A stretch of 64,000 bases of DNA from Aigarchaeota archaeon (GCA_025059205.1 JANXDS010000001.1:264014-328013), one strand, 5' to 3'; positions 1 to 8,931 are shown, numbered from the stretch's first letter. Notes: generated by a model not told the origin, from the sequence alone. Made by a program: numbers and translations.

Positions 1-602
1 AGACCAAAGATCGTTGAGAGAGCGCTCATGTTGAGCGTGCCCGCTATGCCGTACATGAGCGATAGCGCAAAGAGTATGGCGGCAGTGCCCGCCGAGCTTA
101 TTATAAGATACTTCAACGAAGCCTCCACGGCCTCCCAGCTTTTGTACCTAAACGCTACAAGAGCATAAGCCGATAAACTCATCACCTCCCAGAATATGAA
201 GAAAGTCACGAAGTCGCCGGAAGACGCGACACCTACCATTCCGGTTATCATCGCTAGGAGGAGTGGATAGTACTCTGCCTTTCGCTCTTCTATGTACCCG
301 ATCGAGAAGAGCGCGGACATTAGGCCGACGAGCACAAACACGAAGGTTATGTAAGCAGACAACTTATCGATGAAAATTACAGACGCCGTTTCTTTGGGTA
401 GAACGGTAAACGTTAAAGTGTCACCTTGAAACGTAGCATCCAACATTTGGATGATCGCAAAGTAAACTACGACTACAAGACCGGCAACGGAATAAACGTC
501 CATCGTGCGCTCTACACGGAGCTTCCTTGATACGTAGGCTAAAATAGGCGATATGGCCGTAAGAATTATAAGAATGTATAAGGGCGATGGTACAAAATCC
601 AC
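1..602 (-). CDS. Proton-conducting antiporter-like membrane subunit (NuoL/M/N or MrpD family), 3' end cut by window
   Basis: The reverse strand reads an open frame of 200 codons that runs off the left edge. It starts at a GTG (602-600) a few bases after an AGGAGGGG Shine-Dalgarno site. The protein is almost entirely hydrophobic helices. The segment FVTFFIFWEVMSLSAYALV, followed by a Lys-rich turn and a Ser/Gly-rich helix, matches the conserved core of the proton-translocating subunits of complex I and Mrp-type antiporters; the Glu in FWE is the family's charged membrane residue. It would carry protons or sodium ions as part of a larger membrane complex whose other genes lie outside the window. 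The exact subunit (N, M, L or MrpD) cannot be decided from this N-terminal third. Confidence 0.75.
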   Translation of the reverse strand, partial: MDFVPSPLYILIILTAISPILAYVSRKLRVERTMDVYSVAGLVVVVYFAIIQMLDATFQGDTLTFTVLPKETASVIFIDKLSAYITFVFVLVGLMSALFSIGYIEERKAEYYPLLLAMITGMVGVASSGDFVTFFIFWEVMSLSAYALVAFRYKSWEAVEASLKYLIISSAGTAAILFALSLMYGIAGTLNMSALSTIFG

Positions 603-656
603 CCTCAGCCCCTCCTGACAATGTTTTACATAAACGCCTTAGATATTAAAATTAAC

Positions 657-3308
657 TTACGCTATCGGGCAGCTGCTCCATCCACAGTCTATGCATTTCG
701 TACATGTCTCTTGGTACAAGATGTTAATGCTGCCACAAACCGGGCATTTCTCCATTTTTTCTTTTATGCTTGATATCTTTTCAGGGGCCGTTATGAGGTG
801 TGCTAGTTTTGGTTTTACTTTTAACTTTTCGTGTGCGGCGTTTGCCTTGATGTGCCTCATCAGAATCTGATCGACCCTGAACCCGAGTTCCTCCATCATC
901 TTCAAAGTTTTGTTGGGCATCATGACGACGTACTTTTCCATCCTTTGCGTTGGCGTAACCAAGACCTGCGCTGTTTTAGAAGAATCTCTATACACAGTTA
1001 TTCCCTTTAACCCGAGCTTATATGCGAAAAGGTATGCCATCATAACGTCGTCAGAGGTAACCCAGCTTGGCATGTTGATGGTCTTGCTTACTGATGCATC
1101 AACCCACTTGCTAATTTCAAATTGTGCCCTAACATGGTCCCACCAAGGTATGTCGTATGCAACAAGAAAGACTTTTCTCATCTCCTCCGGGACCTCGTCC
1201 AATCCTTGGACCGAGCCACCGTTTTCAGCGACCTTTTTTAATAAAGCATCGATGTACAGTCCCGCCTCCTTCAATTGCCTTTCAAACTCGACATCACAAT
1301 AATAGAACGTACCAACAGTAACTCTCTTTTCAAAGACAAGAGCAAACTGGGGCTCAAGGCCTGAGGATGTGTCTAATAACATCGATATGCTACCGGTCGG
1401 TGCAACTGTGGTAACATGCGAGTTCCTTATTCCGTGGTTCTTTACTGCACTCACTACCTCCTCCCAGTTTAAAGTCCACCAATCTCTATGGTAATATCCT
1501 TCTATTGGTAACTCGCCGTCCACATAACTCGAGTTTTGGAACTCTGGGAAAGTACCTCTCTCTTTTGCTAACTCAACTGACGCTAGCATCGCATGGAATG
1601 CTATGAACTCCATGATTTTACTCATCATGGTAAAACCCTCTTCGCTGTTGTACGGAATTCTTAACGCATAAAGCGTATCCGCCAATCCCATTATACCGAG
1701 ACCTATTCTCCTCGTCCTTTTGGTCATATTCTCTATGCTTTGCAAAGGATACTTGTTGACGTCTATCACGTTGTCCAGGAACCTAACAGCAAGTCTCACG
1801 GTATTAGAAAGTTCTTCCCAATCCAACGTGGGTCCATTAGCCGTGTGACGCACGAAAGCATACAAATTTATAGAGCCAAGGTTACACGATTCATAAGGAT
1901 ATAATGGTTGCTCGCCGCATGGGTTTGTTGCCCTAATATATCCTAGGGTCTTCTTCAACGGGTTTCTCTTGTTCAGATTGTCTAAGAAAATCACACCGGG
2001 ATCTGCTGTCTTCCATGCAGCCTCGGCTATCGACCTGAAAAGTCTGACAGGGTCTACGGTCTTCCAAACAGTCTTTGTCCTGGGGTTTATCAGTGGGTAT
2101 GGTTTCTTAAATTCGTAACTTTCCCAAAAGTCCGGCGTTATCAATACTGATATGTTAAAATTCTCAAGGTATCCTTCGTTCATCTTAGAGTTTATGAACT
2201 TCTCCACATCGGGATGCCATATTTCAAGTATGCCCATGTTGGCACCCCGCCTCTTACCTCCTTGTTTAACGACCTCCGTGACTGTGTCGATTATCTTCAT
2301 GAACGATACTGGACCCGACGCAACACCGGATGTTGAAAAAACAATATCGCCTTCAGGTCTTAATTTTGAGTAGTTTATACCGACCCCGCCACCGGACTTG
2401 AATATCAAGGCAGCTTCTTTGGCTGCATCCATTATCGACTCTATGTTGTCGTCTATGTCAAGGACAAAACACGCAGAAAGTTGCCCCAGTCTTGTACCGG
2501 CGTTGAACAACGTCGGACTGTTCGGCATGAATTTTTTGCTAACCATTAAGTTGTAATAATTTTCAAAATTTCTAATAACATGCTTAAAAGCACCGTTCTG
2601 GAAAAGTTTGAGAAACTCGCTCCAACTAACCTTCATCTTTCCCTGAGAGTTGAGTTCATCATAAAGATGCTTCATACGTTCAAGATGCCACTCGTTCCAA
2701 ACGACTTTGTGTCCACCCTCTCCGGTTTCTAATACGAGTTTACCAACCCATTCTGCAGGGTTAAAATCTTCTTTTTCATGGACCTTTTGGTCTCCTGCTT
2801 TTGAGAACACCAGCTCATCATAAAGTATATCGGGTATCGTGACGAGGGCAGCAACTCTTTGGAACATCTGTTTCGGTCCCTCGATTAACTTGCCGTTTTC
2901 ATCCCTCAGTAAGTACCTGGACGCCATCAACCTGAGAGCGTTTAACGAGAATGCCTTATCGACCTCATCGACATAGTCTTTTTCAAGTATCTTTTTCTTC
3001 TCTTCCCTTATTCTCTCCCTCTCTTTTCTATAAAGGATGTAGGCTTTCGCAACTTCGTACAGATCGAACTTTACGAGAGAAAGCTCGACTATGTCCTGTA
3101 TTTCCTCAACATGCGGTATACGTCCGTCGGCGAACTTTTCACCCAGAAGTTTCAAAACATAGTTCAAAACTTCTGAATGGATCTTTGGATCGTACTGGTT
3201 CGTCGAAACCATGGCCTTCCTGATTGCTTCCGATATCCTGTTAACATCGAAGTCGACGATTCTGCCATCTCTTTTAATTACCTTATTGATGCGAGTTTTG
3301 TTGTACAA
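657..3308 (-). CDS. nrdJ: Ribonucleoside-diphosphate reductase, adenosylcobalamin-dependent (class II)
   Basis: An 883-residue protein that reduces ribonucleotides to deoxyribonucleotides for DNA synthesis. Residues 1-100 form an ATP-cone (KVIKRDGRIVDFD). The catalytic barrel shows LSACFVLDIDD, FKSGGGVGINYSKLR, NPCGEQPLYPYESCNLGSIN (radical-site Cys in NPCGE) and APTGSISMLLDTSSG. The C-terminus carries a Cys-rich zinc-binding tail (CPVCG...CTKCIDCG) typical of the B12-dependent archaeal and bacterial enzymes. No separate small radical subunit is nearby, in line with class II. The start is TTG (3308-3306), supported by GGAGGT eight bases upstream; no ATG fits. A 9-bp hairpin lies between this gene and the gene upstream of it. 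Confidence 0.96.
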   Translation of the reverse strand: MYNKTRINKVIKRDGRIVDFDVNRISEAIRKAMVSTNQYDPKIHSEVLNYVLKLLGEKFADGRIPHVEEIQDIVELSLVKFDLYEVAKAYILYRKERERIREEKKKILEKDYVDEVDKAFSLNALRLMASRYLLRDENGKLIEGPKQMFQRVAALVTIPDILYDELVFSKAGDQKVHEKEDFNPAEWVGKLVLETGEGGHKVVWNEWHLERMKHLYDELNSQGKMKVSWSEFLKLFQNGAFKHVIRNFENYYNLMVSKKFMPNSPTLFNAGTRLGQLSACFVLDIDDNIESIMDAAKEAALIFKSGGGVGINYSKLRPEGDIVFSTSGVASGPVSFMKIIDTVTEVVKQGGKRRGANMGILEIWHPDVEKFINSKMNEGYLENFNISVLITPDFWESYEFKKPYPLINPRTKTVWKTVDPVRLFRSIAEAAWKTADPGVIFLDNLNKRNPLKKTLGYIRATNPCGEQPLYPYESCNLGSINLYAFVRHTANGPTLDWEELSNTVRLAVRFLDNVIDVNKYPLQSIENMTKRTRRIGLGIMGLADTLYALRIPYNSEEGFTMMSKIMEFIAFHAMLASVELAKERGTFPEFQNSSYVDGELPIEGYYHRDWWTLNWEEVVSAVKNHGIRNSHVTTVAPTGSISMLLDTSSGLEPQFALVFEKRVTVGTFYYCDVEFERQLKEAGLYIDALLKKVAENGGSVQGLDEVPEEMRKVFLVAYDIPWWDHVRAQFEISKWVDASVSKTINMPSWVTSDDVMMAYLFAYKLGLKGITVYRDSSKTAQVLVTPTQRMEKYVVMMPNKTLKMMEELGFRVDQILMRHIKANAAHEKLKVKPKLAHLITAPEKISSIKEKMEKCPVCGSINILYQETCTKCIDCGWSSCPIA

Positions 3309-3380
3309 TTTTCTCGACCTCCAACTACACTTTGTTAGACCTTGGATTGTTCGTTAAATTCAAATAAAAACTTTCCTTCC

Positions 3381-3401
3381 GTAAGACGACAATCGTCTTA
3401 C
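3381..3401 (-). terminator. 9-bp perfect hairpin followed by a T-rich run
   Basis: Two 9-bp arms (GTAAGACGA / TCGTCTTAC) are separated by only three bases. Read on the minus strand, the hairpin is followed by GGAAGGAAAG and then TTTTTATTT. It sits just after the stop of the phosphoesterase gene and about 70 bp before the reductase start. It could end the phosphoesterase transcript or act in the reductase leader; the sequence does not separate these. Confidence 0.5.
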
Positions 3402-3436
3402 TGAGCACGTATGAAGTTCTATATTGGAGGGTTCTC

Positions 3437-4201
3437 CTACGAAGAACTCGCTTTGAAATGCTTCAACAGTCTTTCCTCTTTAGTCTTTATATCGACTTCT
3501 AAGACATTTATAGTGCCGTCACTCAGTATGTCTATCACGTTAAAAGAATGGAGAAAACGTCCTCTTGTCCTTATACATGAAAACGTTCCTGCATTAACTA
3601 GGACTGTCTCGTCTATTTTGATGGTGTGTCTTACATGCCTGTGTCCCATCAACACCAAATGAACGTGATTTTGGAGAATTATGTCCAGGACGTCGCCAGC
3701 ATCCTCCAATACGTTCACTTCCCTTCCGGAGTACGGGACGGGTACTAGGTGATGATGGAAGACTACGATCTTCAATTTTTCTGCCCGTGTTGACTTTAGC
3801 ACCTCCTCCAAGTAGAGTTGTCTGCGCCTACCTAATCTTCCCTCGTCTCTATCAGGTTGTGGCGAGTTTAGAACCACGAACTTTGCCCACCCTTCGTCTA
3901 CTTCAAAGTCCAAAAACCCAAACATTTCTTTAAACAGAGAGTGGCCATAATTCCTTTCATCATGATTGCCAGGAGCTATGATGTACTTATACTTCATGGA
4001 CTTGAGCTTATCCACCGCCAACTCGTAATCTGGAAGTATGCCGTTATCCGTCAAATCTCCTGTGTGTACTAAAATGTCGGGTTTTGGGCTGAGCGTGTCG
4101 AGCGCCTCAAGACCCATGTTAAATATGTTTTCATCAAACTGGCCATGCCTTGTGATGTGAGTATCGGATATGTGTGCTATTCTGTAACTTTTACGTAACA
4201 T
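3437..4201 (-). CDS. Calcineurin-like metallophosphoesterase
   Basis: A 254-residue protein if started at the second Met (4201); a start three codons earlier is also open. The metal-binding motifs of the calcineurin-like fold appear in order: DTHI (N-terminus), GDLTDNG, GNHDERN, FHHH and GHRHVRH. Size and motif spacing fit single-domain archaeal phosphoesterases or cyclic-nucleotide phosphodiesterase-like enzymes; the substrate cannot be named. It stands alone between two hairpins and is not tightly linked to either neighbour. Confidence 0.88.
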   Translation of the reverse strand: MLRKSYRIAHISDTHITRHGQFDENIFNMGLEALDTLSPKPDILVHTGDLTDNGILPDYELAVDKLKSMKYKYIIAPGNHDERNYGHSLFKEMFGFLDFEVDEGWAKFVVLNSPQPDRDEGRLGRRRQLYLEEVLKSTRAEKLKIVVFHHHLVPVPYSGREVNVLEDAGDVLDIILQNHVHLVLMGHRHVRHTIKIDETVLVNAGTFSCIRTRGRFLHSFNVIDILSDGTINVLEVDIKTKEERLLKHFKASSS

Positions 4202-4325
4202 GCCCTTCACACTCTGGTTTTAATCCCTTAAATAAATGTGTTGCCCCTTTGACGTAAACGTCGTTCGAATTCTGAACGTATGACACCCAAGTCTGATCGG
4301 TAGATGGTACGACGCTCCACTTTCA

Positions 4326-4371
4326 ATTAGTTCAGCATAAAAGAAAAAAATTTCCAACGTGCTGAACTAAT
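4326..4371. repeat. 12-bp perfect inverted repeat with 22-nt A/T-rich loop
   Basis: ATTAGTTCAGCA (4326-4337) and its exact reverse complement (4360-4371) flank 22 bases. It lies in the 200-bp gap between the MoaD-like gene and the phosphoesterase, both on the minus strand, about 45 bp past the MoaD-like stop. It may be a transcript-end hairpin or a binding site. No U-tract follows directly. Confidence 0.6.
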
Positions 4372-4413
4372 GCGCCCCGTAGCCAGATTCTCTTTTCCTG
4401 CTTATCTTCGAAG

Positions 4414-4695
4414 TCATCCTCCGGCAGCAGGGCTTATTATCATCAAAACGTCGCCTGGATTTATCTTCGCCTCGTCGGGCGCGTAAACACCATTCAACAC
4501 GAGCCTAGAATGCCTCAATACCTTAATCAATAAATCCCTATCCATCAATGGTTCGAGCTTTTTTTGAACTTCCTGCAAAACATCCGATATCCTCGAATCA
4601 TCCTTAATAGTTACTGACATCTCTGGGCCTGCAGTGTCCCTTAAAACACCCATGAACTTAACAACAACTTCCTTTTTTTTAACAGCTACCTCCAA
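4414..4695 (-). CDS. MoaD/ThiS-family sulfur carrier protein
   Basis: 93 residues with a beta-grasp pattern, ending in PAAGG. The C-terminal Gly-Gly is the site adenylated and thiocarboxylated in MoaD-like sulfur carriers. The start is TTG (4695) with GGTGAG just upstream. It lies 34 bp downstream of the aldehyde ferredoxin oxidoreductase gene on the same strand, so the two are probably one transcript. This suggests it supplies dithiolene sulfur for the tungsten/molybdenum pterin cofactor of that enzyme. A role in other sulfur transfer or in protein modification (SAMP-like) cannot be excluded. Confidence 0.85.
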   Translation of the reverse strand: MEVAVKKKEVVVKFMGVLRDTAGPEMSVTIKDDSRISDVLQEVQKKLEPLMDRDLLIKVLRHSRLVLNGVYAPDEAKINPGDVLMIISPAAGG

Positions 4696-4729
4696 AACAT
4701 CTCACCAGAAATAATAAAAATAGAGGGTT

Positions 4730-6595
4730 TTAATATATCTTGTCAATAGCGAATTCTAAACCAAGCTCCTGCAACTTCGCCTTCGTTGGTTTGCCGTTCG
4801 CATCCCATCCTGCAGCCTTGTAGTAGTCGTTCAGCATCGGCTCCAATGGAACGGTGTTGCCCTTAGCCGGACCTGAGGGCAGCGGCTCGTGCAGACACCT
4901 CCACGGCAACGTATCGTAATCTCTTCCAAAGTCACCTGTTTCCCTGAACCAGAAGGCCCTTGTCAAGTTGCTTGCTCTCTCGCCGATCTTTATGTATTCT
5001 TCGTTCGTGTAGTTGAAGCCCGTAGCCGCATTTACCATCGGTACTATGTCCCCGACAGCATCTATACCGAACGTGATGAAAAGACAAACGCCCGTACAGT
5101 CTACGGCGGCGAAGACATCATTCAAAGTCTTGACCCATGCACCTTTTCCTTGCGTCTCGTACGGTAAGTATGGAGTCTCCCTTGGTGCGAGACCCAAGCA
5201 TTCCGCTCCGAACGTCCACGGTCTTAGATGACATGCGCCCCTGTCTGACCTTGCGTAGCAAAGACCCATACCGAACGCAGCCCTCGGATCGTAAGCTGGC
5301 ATCTCTAATCCTTTGACATGCATTGCGAACTTCTGCGATCCTTGGCCTATCACGTCCGATGCCCTTCTCACACCCATCGCCACGAGTTTACCAAGCTTGC
5401 CCGTGACAGTTCCTCCTCTGACAATTGCCTCTATTAACGCATCTTCGTTACCAAACCTAAGGTTTACACCATCGGTATCTTCCTTAGTTATCAGACCCTT
5501 CTCGAAACACTCCATCAAGAAGCCTATCGTGTTGCCTAAAGATATGCCGTCAAGACCGTAAAAGTCAGAAAGGAATTCTGCTGTTGCTATCGTGTTCTTG
5601 TCTGCAACGCCGCAGTTTGAGCCGAGCATGACGAGGTTCTCGTAGTCAGGACCTTCATCCACTATTCCTGCCCACCTCCCGCTCTCTATGACGGCGAGGT
5701 GCGTGCACTGGTTTATGCATCTTGGACATGGCCTCCTCCTGCTACCTCCCATCCATAGTGTGTCCCTGAAACTCTCGCCGCTTATGTCCTCAGCATATTC
5801 GAATACGCCTGTCTGGAAGTTCCTAGTTGGAAGGGCGCCCGCTGCGTTCACACCTAATACTATGTTCGAGGTACCCATCTGCTGGTGTCTTCCCCTCACA
5901 CCAGTTATCGGGTTCTTTATCAGTTTCTCCCTAGCTGCTTTGGCCATCTCCTCTAACTTCTCTGGGTTTGCAACCTTCACTTCTTTGTGACCCTTTACGA
6001 CTATGGCCTTTAGCTTTTTGAAGCCTAGAACGCTGGCGACACCACCACGACCTGCAGCCCTGTACTCAGCTATGATACTCGTTATGAGTGCTAACTTCTC
6101 AGCTGCAGGACCTATCGTCAAAACCGTAGGCTCTATGTCTGAACGATGCCTCTCCTTCAATAGTCTTATTGTCTCGTAGGTGCTGGCGCCCCAAAGGTCT
6201 GACGCATCCCTTAGCTCAACCTTGTCGTCTTCTATGTAAAGGTAAGTTGGCTTCTCAGCTATGCCTCCGATTATTATGCCATAGTAACCTGCAGCTCTTA
6301 ACATGTCAGCCCATGTTCCACTCGCGTAGCCGTCGGTCCAACCTCCCGTAAGTGGTGATTTCGTTGCTACACAGAACTTTACAGAACTGGGCGCAACTGT
6401 TCCCACCAAAGGACCGCACATTATAGCTACCTTGTTTTCCGCGCTGAATGCAGGAACTCTCGGCGGTATCTCGTTAAATAGATAGTAGGCAGCAAGTCCT
6501 TTGCTGCCCATAAATTTCTTAAGAATGTTTGGATCAACAGTCTCCTTAGCGATGCTCCCTTTTGTTAAATCTACTTTTAAAATTGTTTCTGACAT
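4730..6595 (-). CDS. aor: Aldehyde ferredoxin oxidoreductase (tungsten-pterin enzyme)
   Basis: About 621 residues, the usual length for the AOR family, which oxidises aldehydes to carboxylic acids with ferredoxin as acceptor. Features seen: N-terminal ILKVDLTKGS, KFCVATKSPLTGGWTDGYASG, the iron-sulfur ligands CPRCINQC with a later CTGVC, and the cofactor loop AAGRGGVASVLGFKKLKAIVVKG. The Met at 6595 (MSETILKVDL) is preferred over a GTG five codons earlier, because the family begins at this motif. The MoaD-like gene follows directly. The substrate class is unknown. Confidence 0.93.
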   Translation of the reverse strand: MSETILKVDLTKGSIAKETVDPNILKKFMGSKGLAAYYLFNEIPPRVPAFSAENKVAIMCGPLVGTVAPSSVKFCVATKSPLTGGWTDGYASGTWADMLRAAGYYGIIIGGIAEKPTYLYIEDDKVELRDASDLWGASTYETIRLLKERHRSDIEPTVLTIGPAAEKLALITSIIAEYRAAGRGGVASVLGFKKLKAIVVKGHKEVKVANPEKLEEMAKAAREKLIKNPITGVRGRHQQMGTSNIVLGVNAAGALPTRNFQTGVFEYAEDISGESFRDTLWMGGSRRRPCPRCINQCTHLAVIESGRWAGIVDEGPDYENLVMLGSNCGVADKNTIATAEFLSDFYGLDGISLGNTIGFLMECFEKGLITKEDTDGVNLRFGNEDALIEAIVRGGTVTGKLGKLVAMGVRRASDVIGQGSQKFAMHVKGLEMPAYDPRAAFGMGLCYARSDRGACHLRPWTFGAECLGLAPRETPYLPYETQGKGAWVKTLNDVFAAVDCTGVCLFITFGIDAVGDIVPMVNAATGFNYTNEEYIKIGERASNLTRAFWFRETGDFGRDYDTLPWRCLHEPLPSGPAKGNTVPLEPMLNDYYKAAGWDANGKPTKAKLQELGLEFAIDKIY

Positions 6596-7042
6596 CAGAA
6601 TAGTTTCCACTGAAATGCTTATTAAATGTTTTGTTAGGAACTTTCACAGATTTTGAAAAATAATCATCAGTCACTATTTTTTACTAAACTTTTTTATAAA
6701 TATGTAAGAGTATAGCAAGGTTTTATGAAATAGAGCCGAGTCATGCTAGTGGCTCATGTATACGTCGTATGTTGAGGATTTTAAACGATGATAAGAAAGT
6801 ACGGCCAGTTGTTTACCACTTCAGGCATCATTACGACGGATGGCGTTAAAGTAGTAACCTATGAACGCTCAACGGAGGACCGGGTGTGGTTGGACAACAG
6901 AATAAAAAAGAGTTAAGAGAAGCAAGGCTGCTGTAGCAAATTTGCCCGTCAAGGTTTTACATGTACTAACTGTTGTTTTAACGTTCGACTTTGTAACCGC
7001 TCAAAGGTTCATAATCACGCAGTACCAATTCCTAAATTGTAG
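6596..7042. other. Gene-poor interval with a possible small or decayed ORF
   Basis: No well-supported gene lies in these 447 bases. A TATA-like TTTTTATAAATATG lies at about 6690-6703. A 42-codon plus-strand frame (6788-6916, preceded by TTGAGGATT) ends at TAA. The same frame then continues open to 7040 with a Cys-rich stretch (CCSKF, CTNCC, LCN). It may be a small protein, a gene broken by one stop, or chance. Confidence 0.35.
6788..6916 (+). CDS. Possible 42-residue small protein
   Basis: ATG-started frame beginning MIRKYGQLFTTSG and ending IKKS. It has a plausible Shine-Dalgarno (TTGAGGATT) about ten bases upstream and a TATA-like element about 90 bases upstream. Amino-acid use looks protein-like, but no family is recognised. 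The frame stays open past its TAA for another 41 codons with a Cys pattern, so this could be the front part of a broken gene. Low confidence. Confidence 0.25.
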   Translation: MIRKYGQLFTTSGIITTDGVKVVTYERSTEDRVWLDNRIKKS

Positions 7043-7116
7043 TGCCGCCGGTGGGATTTGAACCCACGCCAAGGGATTATGAGCCCCCCACTCTGGCCAG
7101 GCTAAGTTACGGCGGC
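7043..7116 (-). tRNA. tRNA-Met (CAT), probably elongator
   Basis: Reverse strand folds as GCCGCCG acceptor paired with CGGCGGC, a 4-bp D stem, a GGGGG/TCCCT anticodon stem with loop CTCATAA, and a GTGGG TTCAAAT CCCAC T arm. Discriminator is A; CCA is not encoded and no intron is seen. Anticodon CAT could also be the modified-C tRNA-Ile that reads AUA. The features do not look like an initiator. Confidence 0.93.
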
Positions 7117-7180
7117 ACTAATTAGTTTGAGTTACTTGCTAACTAATAAGCAATATTTTTGACTAGATAAATTTTTATGC

Positions 7181-7888
7181 CTACTTCCATTCTATCCTCC
7201 TCACAGTACCGTCTTGCTGCCCTACGTAGGTCATATGGCAGACTTTTGCAAAGATTCCGCTCTCGACGACACCTGCTATTCGTTTAAGCTCTATTTCAAG
7301 CTTTAGAGGGTCTTTCAGCTCGCCAAAATCCGCATCGGCTATCATATTTCCATTATCAGAGAATATTGGTCCGAATTTTCCAGTACCATGTCTGAGCTTG
7401 AGCTCACCACCGAGCCTCTTAACGGCGTTCTTGACGTACGGTAAAGCAAAAGGGAGAACCTCGATCGGCACAGGCATGCTAAGTATCTTCTTCATCTTTG
7501 CGTAATCTGCGACATAAACCACACGTTTAGCAGCTTGTGCGATTATCTTTTCCCTAGTCAAAGCCGCACCTCCGCCCTTAATTACGTTGTTTTCCTCATC
7601 TGATTCGTCAAAGCTATCAATCGTTAAGTCTAAACTGCTATACTCATAGAGCGATGCCGTCTTTAACCCCTCGGCGATCGCTAACATGTGGGAACGGTAC
7701 GAGGAGGGAACGGTGATTATGTTTAAGCCTCTTTCGTTCACGAACTTTCCTAGCTCCTTAAGTAGCATCTCGATCGTTGACCCGCTCCCTATACCGATGA
7801 CCATGTCATTAGATACCTCTCTGGATATAACGTCGACTATTGCCACCATCCTAGCCTTTAATATTCTATCGTCACTGATGGTTTGCAC
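7181..7888 (-). CDS. rpiA: Ribose-5-phosphate isomerase A
   Basis: 235 residues; interconverts ribose 5-phosphate and ribulose 5-phosphate. Motifs: GIGSGST phosphate loop near the N-terminus, DLTIDSFDESDEENNVIKGG with the catalytic Asp and Glu, KGGGAALTREKI, and the C-terminal EIELKRIAGVVESGIF. The GTG at 7888 is taken as start: it has GGAGGAATTGGAGA directly upstream and leaves only a 17-bp overlap with the upstream gene. Longer readings extend into that gene. Ribose 5-phosphate feeds the PRPP synthetase found at 57265 in this window. Confidence 0.94.
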   Translation of the reverse strand: MQTISDDRILKARMVAIVDVISREVSNDMVIGIGSGSTIEMLLKELGKFVNERGLNIITVPSSYRSHMLAIAEGLKTASLYEYSSLDLTIDSFDESDEENNVIKGGGAALTREKIIAQAAKRVVYVADYAKMKKILSMPVPIEVLPFALPYVKNAVKRLGGELKLRHGTGKFGPIFSDNGNMIADADFGELKDPLKLEIELKRIAGVVESGIFAKVCHMTYVGQQDGTVRRIEWK

Positions 7889-8192
7889 TCTCCAATTCCT
7901 CCATAAGCTTCTTGATGGATTCTTTAGCTGTATTAAGTTTCTCAAAAAGTTCTTCTACTTCTGAGTTCTTTTTACCTTTAAACTCGAGTATGGCAGTACG
8001 CAACCCCTCGGCGTCCTTTAACTTCACTTCAGGAAACTCGATTTTAACGGTATCGGGATTGGGTGCGGGTGTCTCTTCAACCTTTCGCTTAGCCTTGTAA
8101 ACCTGCATGACATAAACAACAATGAGTGCAGAGGTCGTTACGATGAACGCAATAAGTATCGCTATAAGGTCGGAATGTAGCATGGCTTTCAA
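7872..8192 (-). CDS. Small membrane-anchored coiled-coil protein, unknown function
   Basis: 106 residues: one N-terminal membrane helix (about residues 8-29, LIAILIAFIVTTSALIVVY), then a charged linker rich in Pro and Glu, and a C-terminal helix with coiled-coil-like heptads (SEVEELFEKLNTAKESIK). A start at Met4 is also possible. It overlaps the start of rpiA by 17 bp, so the two are probably co-transcribed. No family recognised. Confidence 0.6.
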   Translation of the reverse strand: MKAMLHSDLIAILIAFIVTTSALIVVYVMQVYKAKRKVEETPAPNPDTVKIEFPEVKLKDAEGLRTAILEFKGKKNSEVEELFEKLNTAKESIKKLMEELESANHQ

Positions 8193-8233
8193 AAGATTAG
8201 ATAAACATGGATGGATTTATGCTTAGCCCATAT

Positions 8234-8866
8234 TCAACCCAATAAGACGTCTAGTAGCATAACCACTCCCAAGATTACCAGCGTAAGGCTCAAGAATATC
8301 ATCAGCAACTTCATCCACCTCTCAGTAATGAAATTTGACGCTTTTTTTGCAATATGTGCGACGAATGTAAGCCAAGCATAATCTATCCAGACGTGTGATA
8401 TGTACATGATGCAGACACCTACCAATGATGCGAGCAAAAGCGAGTCCAGTACAAGCTTCATGCCCACAGTAAGCCACCAAATTATAAAAAGGGGGTTCAA
8501 CCCCGTGAAGAGCAACCCTACTAAAAAGGCATTCGTGGGCATCTTGAGACCCATGTTGCTGTTAAGAGTTGCTTTCTGTCTAACCGCACCTCTCAACTGC
8601 AAGATCCCAAACACAATTATCGCGATCGAGCCTACGATCCCTATGAAGAGTTTGGCCTGCATTATGTTTATCACAGAGAGCATACCCAACGCTACAGCTA
8701 TGACTAGCGGGAACTCAAAGGTGGAATGTCCCAGAGCGACCATAAAGCCAGACTTCGCACCACTCTTAATCCCATAAGTGATCGTTACAAAAAACAAAGG
8801 GCCAGGTGCGAGCGCGCCTGTAACTGAAATGAGCACCACAGTAGGTATGAGCGACTCCCACACCAT
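8234..8866 (-). CDS. LysE-family amino-acid exporter
   Basis: 210 residues with about six membrane helices. The N-terminus TGALAPGPLFFVTITYGIKSG carries the APGP motif of LysE/RhtB exporters, and GLLFTGLNPLFIIWWLTVG matches the second conserved half (LNP...WW). Length is normal. The physiological substrate, an amino acid or another small molecule, is unknown. Confidence 0.88.
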   Translation of the reverse strand: MVWESLIPTVVLISVTGALAPGPLFFVTITYGIKSGAKSGFMVALGHSTFEFPLVIAVALGMLSVINIMQAKLFIGIVGSIAIIVFGILQLRGAVRQKATLNSNMGLKMPTNAFLVGLLFTGLNPLFIIWWLTVGMKLVLDSLLLASLVGVCIMYISHVWIDYAWLTFVAHIAKKASNFITERWMKLLMIFLSLTLVILGVVMLLDVLLG

Positions 8867-8931
8867 TGCTAACTAACTGTGCTAGGATGCGTATAATAAC
8901 CCTTATCCTCTATAGACTTTGAACGCACGTG

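Noticed and set aside
421-621. 66-codon minus-strand frame at the left edge
   Set aside because: It overlaps the antiporter-like gene in another frame; that gene has clear membrane-helix motifs and a Shine-Dalgarno site, this one does not.
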